A stretch of 13,286 nucleotides of DNA from Clostridiales bacterium. GTDB taxonomy: Bacteria > Bacillota > Clostridia > Lachnospirales > Lachnospiraceae. Positions within the stretch are counted from its first letter, which is position 1; each line of letters starts with the position of its first letter. The position numbers were made by a program, and so were the translations under genes. Of this stretch, positions 6,614-13,286 are shown piece by piece. Below the pieces are notes generated by a model. It searched no databases, had not been told where the DNA came from, and saw only the letters and a program-made list of their open reading frames with translations. The stretch lies in the NCBI GenBank assembly GCA_018374355.1, contig JAHAFI010000052.1, positions 1 through 13,286 on the forward strand, given 5' to 3'.

Positions 6614-6905
6614 TCATATCAACCGTGTTACCACTTCTATTCATCCCTGCCTCACGGCAGAAACCTCCATAAGTACTTTCATAGTTACTGTTCCTTCTGC
6701 ACTATCCCGCGAGGTGAACAGTATCCTTTCATACCCTGCCGCTATAACAGGCGGAACCTGTCGCAGCCTTGCTGTGTCCTCCACAGTTCGGTGCGCCTCT
6801 CAGAAGCCATCTTCCATCAGCTTTCCTGTATCCCTCTCAGCTTACGGGAATTCTCTGTAACAGCAAATGCTCATGTACTCTCTTCGTCACGGTGTTTTTC
6901 TGTAT
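6582..6905 (-). ncRNA. T-box riboswitch leader of metG (tRNA-Met sensing)
   Basis: The minus-strand leader opens stem I with GACGAAGAGAGTA, the usual AGTA side of the specifier loop. On the other side ATG (6808-6810 on plus) is followed by G and CTTC, which pairs with GAAG, so the specifier codon is Met. CAT-g-AGC pairs with GCT-g-ATG above it. The T-box core is AGAAGTGGTAACACGG (about 6623-6638). Its bulge begins UGGU, complementary to ACCA of a charged-end A73 tRNA such as tRNA-Met. ACG/CGT and AGAAG/CTTCT form the antiterminator, which excludes the terminator at 6582-6613. Uncharged tRNA-Met should therefore permit metG-tatD transcription. Confidence 0.93.
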
Positions 6906-6911
6906 TTTATC

Positions 6912-6940
6912 ATTATATTTTCCAGATAAAATCAGGTTAG
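6912..6940 (-). promoter_or_regulatory. Probable metG promoter (-10 clear, -35 weak)
   Basis: On the minus strand a perfect TATAAT lies at 6912-6917, which would start transcription near 6905, just before the T-box stem I. At 17-bp spacing the -35 hexamer is CTAACC, a poor match. The nearby TTGTGC (6940-6945) fits better by sequence but is 22 bases away. The -10 call is the solid part. Confidence 0.5.
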
Positions 6941-6993
6941 CACAAGAACTCTTATTTGTAAAGGGGTGAAAACATAATCCGCTCCAAACTGGT

Positions 6994-7029
6994 CTGGTTA
7001 TTTTATTCAAAACTGGCTATTTTATTCAA
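6994..7029. repeat. Tandem 17-bp direct repeat upstream of the ECF S component
   Basis: CTGGTTATTTTATTCAA (6994-7010) and CTGGCTATTTTATTCAA (7013-7029) differ at one base and are separated by AA, a 19-bp period. They lie 52-87 bases upstream of the ECF gene, between it and the divergent metG promoter. They may be paired regulator sites on nearly the same helix face, or a short tandem duplication. No known operator is recognised. Confidence 0.5.
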
Positions 7030-7080
7030 GCCATTTATGACGTATGGTAGATAACACAATCATCAAAGGAGGTCTTTATC

Positions 7081-7611
7081 ATGAAAATGGATTTTAAAAA
7101 GTTAGTTTTAACTGCTCTTTTCGCTGCTCTTGCCTGTGTGGCAACCATGGCCATTCGGATTCCTACTCCGGGCACTAACGGATATATCCACCCCGGTGAT
7201 GCGGTGGTGATTCTGGCAGGAATTATCTTGGGACCTATGTGCGGATTTCTTGCCGGCGGCATCGGTTCTGCCATGGCTGATCTGCTGGGAGGATATTTTA
7301 TTTATGTTCCGATCACCTTTGCCATCAAGGGACTGATTGCCCTGATTGCAGGATTTATTTACCAGAAAATGGGAAAGAGCCGGAAAAGCCGTTATGCAGG
7401 AGTTATTCTGGGCGGAATTACAGATATCGTTCTGGTTGCGGGAGGGTATTTTCTCTGCGAGTCTCCTATGTACGGAATGGCTGCAGCGGCAGCCAGCGTT
7501 CCGGCTAACCTGATTCAGGGGGTGGGAGGACTGGTGATTGCGCTGGTTTTATATCCGGTCTTGATTGCAATTCCGGATGTACGGCAGATGAGTGCGGCAT
7601 CGCAAAATTAA
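7081..7611 (+). CDS. ECF transporter S component (PF07155-type)
   Basis: A 176-residue, very hydrophobic integral membrane protein with about five to six predicted helices, the size and pattern of substrate-binding S components of energy-coupling factor vitamin transporters. The conserved segment is GTNGYIHPGDAVVILAGI (about 31-48), followed by GPMCGFLAGGIGSAMADLL and a Pro-containing helix, as in the PF07155/COG4720 group. Some members of that group are predicted to import pyridoxine-like or hydroxymethylpyrimidine compounds, but specificity here is not determined. The EcfA/A'/T module is not in the window, implying a shared (group II) energising module elsewhere. AAAGGAGG eight bases before the ATG fixes the start. 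It is divergent from metG and convergent with the glycosidase gene. Confidence 0.88.
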   Translation: MKMDFKKLVLTALFAALACVATMAIRIPTPGTNGYIHPGDAVVILAGIILGPMCGFLAGGIGSAMADLLGGYFIYVPITFAIKGLIALIAGFIYQKMGKSRKSRYAGVILGGITDIVLVAGGYFLCESPMYGMAAAAASVPANLIQGVGGLVIALVLYPVLIAIPDVRQMSAASQN

Positions 7612-7649
7612 TCTTCCGCATGTTTTCCTCTGCTTTTAGCATAAGGAAA

Positions 7650-7694
7650 GTGCCGCAAAATTGCCAAATTAATCATTGAGCAATTTTGCGGCAC
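7650..7694. terminator. Long hairpin between convergent genes
   Basis: GTGCCGCAAAATTGC (7650-7664) pairs perfectly with its complement at 7680-7694 (15 bp) around a 15-base loop. It lies 38 bases after the ECF stop and 19 bases past the glycosidase stop on the other strand. It is probably a shared terminator, but neither side has a proper T-run: CCTCTCC on plus, TTTCCTT on minus. Confidence 0.65.
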
Positions 7695-7713
7695 CCTCTC
7701 CTATCATTCCTTC

Positions 7714-9387
7714 TTATCGTTTTTCATTCTTCAGAAAAATTTCCAACTCATTTTCCCCATCACAAGAAATAGTTTTCACAGCAAAGCTTGCTCCATACTG
7801 TCTGGAAATCTGCCACTCTTCTTTCAGTTCTTTCTCATTGCACAGAATGTTGGGCAGGGGACCGATTCGTACAACCGCCTTTTGAAACTTTTCCAAACCG
7901 CTAATCCTCAAGGTATAAGCATTTTTCCATCTTTCCAGATCAAATACATAGGAAATCCGTGCCAGAGAACCATCCGGAGCTGCCACCGGAAAATCTGTCA
8001 TTTCCGCTTTTGTACACTCCCATGGAAGTCTCGGCATAATCGTAAGGGTATCGCCATCCGCATAAATCCCCGCCACCATTGCCAGAGTCTTCAAAGTCTC
8101 CGCAGACTGAACCAGATTTCCTTCATCTCCCGGATTATACATGATGTGCTTATATTTATCTTCTAATCGTCCAAAGGTGTGATCCAGCCCCTGCTCGTAG
8201 TTTTCATAAGTAAAGCATTCGTGCATAACCCATGGGTTCAAATCAACAGTCATCGGAGCAACAATGTCTCCGTCATAAGCCAGACGATCGATTCCCTCGA
8301 TACATTTTGTATATACATTCACATCGTCAAATAAAAGGGCTGCCTGTGAAAAATAATTCTGTCCATAACCGGCCATCGTGTCATCGTGACGGCCTCCCAT
8401 TCCTCCGAAACAGGTATTGCTTACAAAACCGTATTTACGGAAATAGTAACCCTTCGCCATTTCACGGGAAATATATTCATAGGAAAGACGATTGATTTTC
8501 TCGAATTCTGCAATGGAAAATCCACCTTTTCCCATGTCAAAATCCTGAATAAACGGAAGCTGGCGTGTCCATTTGGATATATCAAACAGCGGGCCGAAGT
8601 CACCTGTCTCTGCTGCTTTTCCCGTTCTCTCATCGATACCGTTCAGCCACACTCCAGCCGGAGTTTTTGTATCCTGTTCCCCCTCCGGTCCATTAGAAAC
8701 CAGCCATTTTGTAAGGGAATCCCGCAAACGGCATCCCTGTTCCGTCAATTTTGCCGCAGCACTTGGCTGCTGACAGGCTTCTGCCATCTCGGCATAAGCC
8801 AGACAGGTAACTGCCGCACCATAAGTAGCAAACAAAGCATAGATAAAATAATCGGCTTCCGGGTTGCCGGACAGCTCACTCTGGCTGGCCAACAGTTCTC
8901 CATACGGACATTTTTTTGACAATTCTTCGAACCACCGGAAAATGTCCATTGCATTTTCCAAATAGGTAAGCCCTTTTTCCCGCTCTGCACCCGTGTATTT
9001 CCATAACAGATAGATTCCCATTAATACGCTGACATTTCCGTCAACCTCGTGGCTTCCGTACTTTCTATTGATAGTTCTTCCATAATGATTCCCGAAGTTT
9101 TTCCCGGTATCCAGTATGAAATCTACAGCGCTCTGCGCCTCCTCAAGAAAGCCAAGCCGCACAAGTTCCTGAATTCCCCGTCCTACATCCCGGGACCACA
9201 TCTGATCGTAATAATTCGGTTCTGTAATAGTTGTTGTAGATGTGTGGAAAAAACCTTTCGGGTAATCTTCTTCTCCATCATCCACTTTCATAAGAAGATC
9301 ATTGAGTATCTGAGAAAAAATAACTCCTGTCCGTTCCAGCAAATCTGTTCCATGAAGCTGAAAACGTGGATAAATATGTTCTGCCAT
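7714..9387 (-). CDS. Six-hairpin (alpha/alpha-6) glycosidase family protein
   Basis: About 557 residues. The protein has the look of an (alpha/alpha)6-barrel glycosidase: MWSRDVGRGIQELVRLGF near 63-80, GSHEVDGNVSVLMGIYLLWKY near 111-131, a Gly-rich FGGMGGRHDD loop, and NPGDEGNLVQSAETLKTLA toward the barrel end, then a beta-rich C-terminal region. No GH family can be assigned with certainty; a distant relation to GH15/63/125-type enzymes is possible. There is no signal peptide. AAGGGAG sits seven bases before the ATG at 9385-9387, while an ATG seven codons upstream (9408) has no good RBS, so the shorter start is preferred. It lies downstream of a GH38 mannosidase on the same strand, with its own promoter, suggesting intracellular mannoside breakdown. 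Confidence 0.72.
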   Translation of the reverse strand: MAEHIYPRFQLHGTDLLERTGVIFSQILNDLLMKVDDGEEDYPKGFFHTSTTTITEPNYYDQMWSRDVGRGIQELVRLGFLEEAQSAVDFILDTGKNFGNHYGRTINRKYGSHEVDGNVSVLMGIYLLWKYTGAEREKGLTYLENAMDIFRWFEELSKKCPYGELLASQSELSGNPEADYFIYALFATYGAAVTCLAYAEMAEACQQPSAAAKLTEQGCRLRDSLTKWLVSNGPEGEQDTKTPAGVWLNGIDERTGKAAETGDFGPLFDISKWTRQLPFIQDFDMGKGGFSIAEFEKINRLSYEYISREMAKGYYFRKYGFVSNTCFGGMGGRHDDTMAGYGQNYFSQAALLFDDVNVYTKCIEGIDRLAYDGDIVAPMTVDLNPWVMHECFTYENYEQGLDHTFGRLEDKYKHIMYNPGDEGNLVQSAETLKTLAMVAGIYADGDTLTIMPRLPWECTKAEMTDFPVAAPDGSLARISYVFDLERWKNAYTLRISGLEKFQKAVVRIGPLPNILCNEKELKEEWQISRQYGASFAVKTISCDGENELEIFLKNEKR

Positions 9388-9394
9388 CTGTTTT

Positions 9395-9401
9395 CTCCCT
9401 T
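9395..9401 (-). promoter_or_regulatory. Ribosome binding site that sets the glycosidase start
   Basis: AAGGGAG on the minus strand lies seven bases before the ATG at 9385-9387. It lies inside the seven codons that would be added by the upstream ATG at 9408, which itself is preceded only by a purine-mixed GAGAGAGCGG. Confidence 0.65.
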
Positions 9402-9464
9402 CTGTCATAGAGCCGCTCTCTCTGGATATTTTTTCAAATGTCCCGGGCTCTCCTCAGTACCCTT

Positions 9465-9493
9465 AATATAGTATAGATTTCTTCCGAATTCAA
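9465..9493 (-). promoter_or_regulatory. Candidate promoter of the six-hairpin glycosidase gene
   Basis: On the minus strand TTGAAT (9488-9493) and TATATT (9465-9470) are separated by exactly 17 bases, inside the 164-base gap after the GH38 gene. It would start transcription near 9458, about 70 bases before the glycosidase ATG. No strong terminator is visible between GH38 and this point, so both readthrough and independent transcription are possible. Confidence 0.5.
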
Positions 9494-9551
9494 TTGTTTT
9501 TTATCTATATTCGCTAGCAGTACGCATGAAGTGGGACTGTCTTTTTTTCAG

Positions 9552-12500
9552 TTACAGATACAATTTAAAGTTTTTAATTTCAAACGGTTTTATATCAAAA
9601 ATAACCGCTGCACCTTCCACTGCCTCACCGCAGTCATGTTCAAGTAAATTGCACGGTACAATACGTTTTACCGGGAAATCGGAATCCAGTTCTATTTTGT
9701 GGCTGCCTCCTCTGCACTCATGCAGCCTTACAATTAAGCACTCCTCGTCTTCTGCTTTCTTCACAACGTCAATCTGCACATCATGGCTGGAGATTTTAAC
9801 CACTTTTCTATCATCTGCAAATTTTCCTGCTGCAGCCTGTGCCGGAAGATTCAGTTTATTCGCTTCCTCAATGGTTCCTCCACTCGTCACAGCTCCCATA
9901 TGCGGGTACAGAGAATAGACAATCTCATGCTCACCCATATCCGCTGAAATATCCGGTTCTTTAGAGCTCTTTAACAGTGTGAGCTTCATCGCATTATCTT
10001 TAATACTATAACCATATTTGCAGTCATTCAGCAGGCTGACACCGTATCCCGTCTCAGACAGATCCGCCCATTTGTGCCCGCATACTTCAAATCTTGCCCA
10101 ATCCCAACTATTGTTCCAATGCGTCGGTCTCTCTACATGGCCAAACTGAATATCGTAGGTTGCTTTTGTGGAACGGATATCGGTATAGAATGCGGCCTTC
10201 AGCAATCTGTGCGCTTCCTGCCAGTCCACATGAGTCTTGAAGTCAATTCTTCTGGAATCTTTATAGACAATCATATCCTGCGTGATGGTTGATTTATGGT
10301 AGGTGTAATTAAAGCGGATTACTGCTCTCAGGTTTCCGTTCTCCACTACTTCCGGAGCTTTCGCCAGTTTCACAAGCTCCATCTTCTCTGTGTAGAAAAT
10401 GTCGATGCTCCATGCATCCGATCTGAGGGGTTTATCTTCATAAATTTCCAGAACATTACCCATCTGACCATCTTTTAATACAGATCTCTTTGCTTCTTTA
10501 TCATACACTTTGGTAAGCTGTCCGTATTTGTTCCATACAATGGTATAATACGGAGTTTCCAGAGTATTCCCTTCCACTTCAAACACGGAAGCTTCTGCTT
10601 CTTTTTCTTTCGGCTGGAAAATAACGGTAACCGCTGCAAAGGGTTCTGCATCTATCAGCACTTCATATCCGTTTTCTGTCTTCTGAGCTTCCAGTGTCTG
10701 TCCTGCCCCGTCAACAAATACCCCTTCTCCCTGCTCAGGAATCAGTACTAGCTCTTTTCCACCGTAACTGTTGGTGGAATATATACTGTAAGTACCATCT
10801 TTCGCTTCTGTAACTTTTTTCAGGACATTTTCTTTTACCCTGTCTGCACGCTCCTCTGCAGCACCATAGTTTATACGAGAATCCTCATATACTTCATGGA
10901 TGGAAGATCCGGGAATAATATCATGGAACTGGTGCAGCAATACGCACTCCCAACTGTCATTCAATTCCTGCTGTGCATAATCTCCCCCCAGAATATAAGC
11001 CATAGATGAGAGCCATTCAATCTGTGCCAGTTTATTTTCCATACGACGGTTTGTTTTCTTATTGTATGCCTGAGATGTATAGGTTCCTCTGTGGCGTTCC
11101 AAATAAAGTTCTCCATCCCACGTATGCACATAGCGGTCTGTATCCTCAATATTTTTATGAATCTTGCGGAAGAATTCCCCTGCCTGTGTAGTTTTTACAT
11201 TTGGAAGTCCGGGAATCACATCCATAGCCCGGCGCATCTCAAGCATGTCTCTGGTAACTCCGCCGCCGCCATCTCCGTAACCGTAAGAAATCAGGGTGTC
11301 TTTGCTCAGTTCTTTATTCTTGAATTTCCTCCAGCTTCCGATCACAGAATGAGGTGTCATCATTCCATTGTAAGTAGAGAAAATGTTATCCATGTCCTGA
11401 TGTTCTTCCGGAGTATCGATAAAGTACGTCAGAATCTCAGAACCATCGATGCCTCTCCATTTGAACAGGTCATCCGGAATGCAGTTGTACTGGTTCCAAC
11501 TGATCTTTGTTGTCATAAATGTGCTGATTTCACACTGTTTCATAATCTGAGGCAGAGCCCAGCTATATCCGAATACATCCGGCAGCCACAGGTATTCGCA
11601 TTTCTTTCCGAATTCTCTTTCCATGAATCTTGTCCCGTGAAGAAACTGACGAACGAGAGCTTCTCCCGAGGAAAGATTACAGTCTGCTTCTACCCACATA
11701 CCACCGTCCGGTTCCCATTTTCCTTCTGCCACTTTCTGTTTGATTTTTTCGTACAGTTCCGGGCAGTCTTCTTTTACATATTTGTATAGCTGCGGCTGGG
11801 TCTGCAGGAATAAATACTCATCGTACCGTTCCATCAGACGGAGTACCGTGGAGAAGGAACGCTGTGCTTTTTCTCTTGTGTGTTTCAGTCTCCACAACCA
11901 CGCTACATCAATATGAGTATGGCCTACTACGTTGACCGTCACATCCGTATTTTTCTCCAATTTGTCCAGCTCTGCCATCAGTACGTTGTAAGCCGTCTCT
12001 GCCGTCTTATAGAAAGATTCTTCATCCCAGTTGATGCATTTAAATGTCCGGTCTAAAGCCGCTGTCAGATCTTCATATCTCTCATCGTCTTTCGGAAGCA
12101 GTACCAGTGTTTCTGTGATTGCTTTTGCGAAATAATAAAGTTCGTCTGTTTTCTTATGGAGATAAGCCAGATCAGCCTGTTTGCACTGATGGAAGAAGGT
12201 ACGGTGCGGACCGCCGCCTTCCAGACCCGTCCACAGAAGGAAGGTCAGGCGTGCATTTTTTCCTGCTTCCCCTTGGAAAATAACTTCGTTATGGTTGGTA
12301 TCCACGCCTTGATAAGGATGTCCATTTAGATAGAGCATGGATTCAAATCCGCTGTTATATCCTCCCCCGGTTTCTCCGAAGTTAAATAATCCTACAACCT
12401 CACAGCCTTCTTTTACAGGAAGCAGTCTTACTTCCTTTTCAATCCACAGATACCGATCTCTTCCTATAAAGGAATCATTGATGCCGAAGACTGTGCCCTC

Positions 12501-12647
12501 GATTTTTTCCGGCAGTTCATGATAATGATCCGCCTCGGGCAGTGCCCCTTCCATAGATACAAATGGTGCGATACACTGATATCCAAAGTATCTGCGCTGT
12601 CCCAGTTCTTCCACTCTTCGTTTAAATTTGTCAATTGTAAAAAACAT
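9552..12647 (-). CDS. Alpha-mannosidase, glycoside hydrolase family 38
   Basis: A 1031-residue GH38 retaining alpha-mannosidase, the length of the cytoplasmic Ams1/Man2C1 type. It has no signal peptide and should hydrolyse imported alpha-mannosides. Residues 1-235 form a beta-rich N-terminal domain. The catalytic barrel starts at VVGHTHIDVAWLW with zinc ligands His245 and Asp247. WLPDVFGYSWALP holds nucleophile Asp357, which also binds metal. SYGYGDGGGG is at 455-462, GELYLERHRGTYTSQA near 512-527, and LHQFHDIIPGSS supplies zinc ligand His575. The remainder is the middle helical and C-terminal beta domains. AGGAGG lies 12 bases upstream of the ATG. Only 18 bases separate it from the isomerase-like gene upstream, so they form an operon. 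The partner and the six-hairpin glycosidase point to mannoside or N-glycan fragment use. Confidence 0.96.
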   Translation of the reverse strand: MFFTIDKFKRRVEELGQRRYFGYQCIAPFVSMEGALPEADHYHELPEKIEGTVFGINDSFIGRDRYLWIEKEVRLLPVKEGCEVVGLFNFGETGGGYNSGFESMLYLNGHPYQGVDTNHNEVIFQGEAGKNARLTFLLWTGLEGGGPHRTFFHQCKQADLAYLHKKTDELYYFAKAITETLVLLPKDDERYEDLTAALDRTFKCINWDEESFYKTAETAYNVLMAELDKLEKNTDVTVNVVGHTHIDVAWLWRLKHTREKAQRSFSTVLRLMERYDEYLFLQTQPQLYKYVKEDCPELYEKIKQKVAEGKWEPDGGMWVEADCNLSSGEALVRQFLHGTRFMEREFGKKCEYLWLPDVFGYSWALPQIMKQCEISTFMTTKISWNQYNCIPDDLFKWRGIDGSEILTYFIDTPEEHQDMDNIFSTYNGMMTPHSVIGSWRKFKNKELSKDTLISYGYGDGGGGVTRDMLEMRRAMDVIPGLPNVKTTQAGEFFRKIHKNIEDTDRYVHTWDGELYLERHRGTYTSQAYNKKTNRRMENKLAQIEWLSSMAYILGGDYAQQELNDSWECVLLHQFHDIIPGSSIHEVYEDSRINYGAAEERADRVKENVLKKVTEAKDGTYSIYSTNSYGGKELVLIPEQGEGVFVDGAGQTLEAQKTENGYEVLIDAEPFAAVTVIFQPKEKEAEASVFEVEGNTLETPYYTIVWNKYGQLTKVYDKEAKRSVLKDGQMGNVLEIYEDKPLRSDAWSIDIFYTEKMELVKLAKAPEVVENGNLRAVIRFNYTYHKSTITQDMIVYKDSRRIDFKTHVDWQEAHRLLKAAFYTDIRSTKATYDIQFGHVERPTHWNNSWDWARFEVCGHKWADLSETGYGVSLLNDCKYGYSIKDNAMKLTLLKSSKEPDISADMGEHEIVYSLYPHMGAVTSGGTIEEANKLNLPAQAAAGKFADDRKVVKISSHDVQIDVVKKAEDEECLIVRLHECRGGSHKIELDSDFPVKRIVPCNLLEHDCGEAVEGAAVIFDIKPFEIKNFKLYL

Positions 12648-12665
12648 ATCTTTTATTTTCCTCCT

Positions 12666-13139
12666 TTATTCCGGACCATGCATTTTTAATATTTCCAATG
12701 CTGTTTCTCCGGTATTTATCACACTGTAATCTCCGCAATCCGCAGGTACAAAAAACTGTCCATTCTGTTTTAGTTCAAATTCTTCCTCTCCGGTTTTCAA
12801 AATCCCCTGCCCCGAAAGGACATACATGCAATAAAAGACTTCTTCCCCTGTAAAATTAGTTTCTTTTTCAATTTCGAATTTCTCAATTCCGAAACATGGT
12901 GTATCTTTATACCCCACCAATTCGTGATACACACCGTTTGACCCTTCCATTTTTTTGGGGGCAATTCTATATTTTTTCAAGATACTTTCTTCTGTATTGC
13001 CTTCATAATCAAAGCATTCAAACATCTTTTCAAAGCCAAGTCCCTGATGGCACATCGCATCATCAATCTCAAAACCGGAGGGTGTAGTTTTTTCTATACG
13101 TATGGTATAATCTGTAGGTTCCTGAATTTCAATAATCAT
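12666..13139 (-). CDS. C-terminal part of a mannose-6-phosphate isomerase-like cupin protein
   Basis: 157 residues from the only ATG in frame. The second half (CMYVLSGQGILKTGEEEFEL, then QFFVPADCGDYSVINTGE) is the C-terminal cupin of class I phosphomannose isomerases (ManA), which interconvert mannose-6-phosphate and fructose-6-phosphate. The first residues, MIIEIQEPTDYTIRIE, continue the ManA signature whose first part, VPHAIGAGC with a metal-binding His, is encoded just upstream of the ATG. So this ATG is internal to the domain, and full ManA proteins (about 300 residues or more) need another N-terminal half. The product as called lacks the metal site and is unlikely to be an active isomerase. 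It sits 18 bases upstream of GH38, which fits mannose metabolism. Alternatives are a decayed gene or a cupin with another role. Confidence 0.7.
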   Translation of the reverse strand: MIIEIQEPTDYTIRIEKTTPSGFEIDDAMCHQGLGFEKMFECFDYEGNTEESILKKYRIAPKKMEGSNGVYHELVGYKDTPCFGIEKFEIEKETNFTGEEVFYCMYVLSGQGILKTGEEEFELKQNGQFFVPADCGDYSVINTGETALEILKMHGPE

Positions 13140-13250
13140 ACATCCGGCTCCGATTGCATGAGGTACGCCTCCCTTTACCAGATAGGTTTCTCCTAGTATA
13201 ATAATGGTGTAGTCAATAAAGACTACTTGGTTAATAGTTGCATATCTAAT
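13140..13250 (-). pseudogene. Upstream in-frame extension of the ManA-like gene, ending at an amber codon
   Basis: The cupin frame stays open upstream of its ATG and encodes LGETYLVKGGVPHAIGAGC (13140-13196), a recognisable ManA active-site segment containing the metal-binding His. Further upstream the reading (IRYATINQVVFIDYTI) is not recognisable, and TAG occurs at 13251-13253. No ATG, GTG or TTG lies between the TAG and 13139. Beyond the TAG the same frame is open to an ATG at the window edge (13284-13286). This points to a gene broken by truncation, insertion or a nonsense change; a sequencing error is also possible. Confidence 0.6.
13209..13226. other. Small stem-loop in the disrupted region
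   Basis: GTAGTC (13209-13214) pairs with GACTAC (13221-13226) around AATAAA. It lies in AT-rich DNA where the ManA-like similarity has faded, between the conserved segment and the in-frame TAG. Small hairpins of this kind occur near ends of some mobile elements, but no element is identified here. Confidence 0.3.
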
Positions 13251-13286
13251 CTAATGAGTAACCGAAGGAGAGGATTCCCCCTTCAT

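Noticed and set aside
9388..9408. Upstream ATG for the six-hairpin glycosidase
   Set aside because: It adds seven residues but has a poor ribosome binding site, and the added codons contain the AAGGGAG that serves the ATG at 9385-9387.
9494..9551. Search for an intrinsic terminator after GH38
   Set aside because: T-runs are present on both strands, but no stable hairpin precedes them on the minus strand. Only weak pairings around GCTAGC are seen, so no terminator is called.
11091..11789. 232-codon plus-strand frame opposite the GH38 gene
   Set aside because: Antisense shadow of the catalytic region of GH38, with no initiation signal and no domain.
1..13286. CRISPR arrays, phage genes, toxin-antitoxin pairs, and complete insertion sequences
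   Set aside because: No regularly spaced repeats, integrase, capsid or transposase reading frames were found. The only mobile-element hint is the uncertain tract at the right edge.

Overview
The window looks like ordinary chromosome from a low-to-mid GC Firmicute, most likely a gut-type Clostridia/Lachnospiraceae. The reasons are strong AGGAGG-type ribosome binding sites, a methionyl-tRNA synthetase fused to a C-terminal tRNA-binding domain and controlled by a T-box, DegV and ECF-transporter genes, and a cytoplasmic GH38 mannosidase. The species cannot be named from the sequence alone.

Layout, left to right. (1) 1-30 holds the first ten codons of a minus-strand gene that runs off the left edge. 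(2) 217-400 is a complete minus-strand tRNA-Pro(CGG) unit with consensus promoter, leader hairpin, tRNA and intrinsic terminator. (3) 401-599 holds no recognised gene. (4) 600-2681 is a minus-strand cluster in the order tetR-like regulator, a 34-codon Walker-A stub, SGNH hydrolase, tributyrin-esterase-like hydrolase. (5) 2682-2878 is a divergent control region with repeated TGATAC motifs, followed by degV on the plus strand, which ends at a 15-bp bidirectional terminator (3721-3770). (6) 3786-6905 is the minus-strand metG-tatD unit, preceded by a T-box leader whose specifier (ATG), UGGU bulge, antiterminator and terminator can all be read directly. (7) 7081-7611 encodes an ECF transporter S component on the plus strand, followed by a hairpin shared with the convergent gene. 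(8) 7714-13250 is a minus-strand mannoside-type locus: a phosphomannose-isomerase-like cupin fragment, a GH38 alpha-mannosidase, and an unassigned six-hairpin glycosidase with its own promoter.

How the genes fit together. The right-hand locus probably degrades imported alpha-mannosides inside the cell, since no enzyme in it has a signal peptide. The middle block is translation housekeeping under tRNA-Met sensing. The TetR-SGNH-esterase block is a small regulated ester-hydrolysis cluster that appears to have lost a P-loop kinase gene by internal deletion. The two most notable observations are that kinase stub and the isomerase-like gene, whose recognisable coding sequence continues upstream of its only usable ATG until an in-frame amber codon. 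No CRISPR array, phage module or complete insertion sequence is visible.
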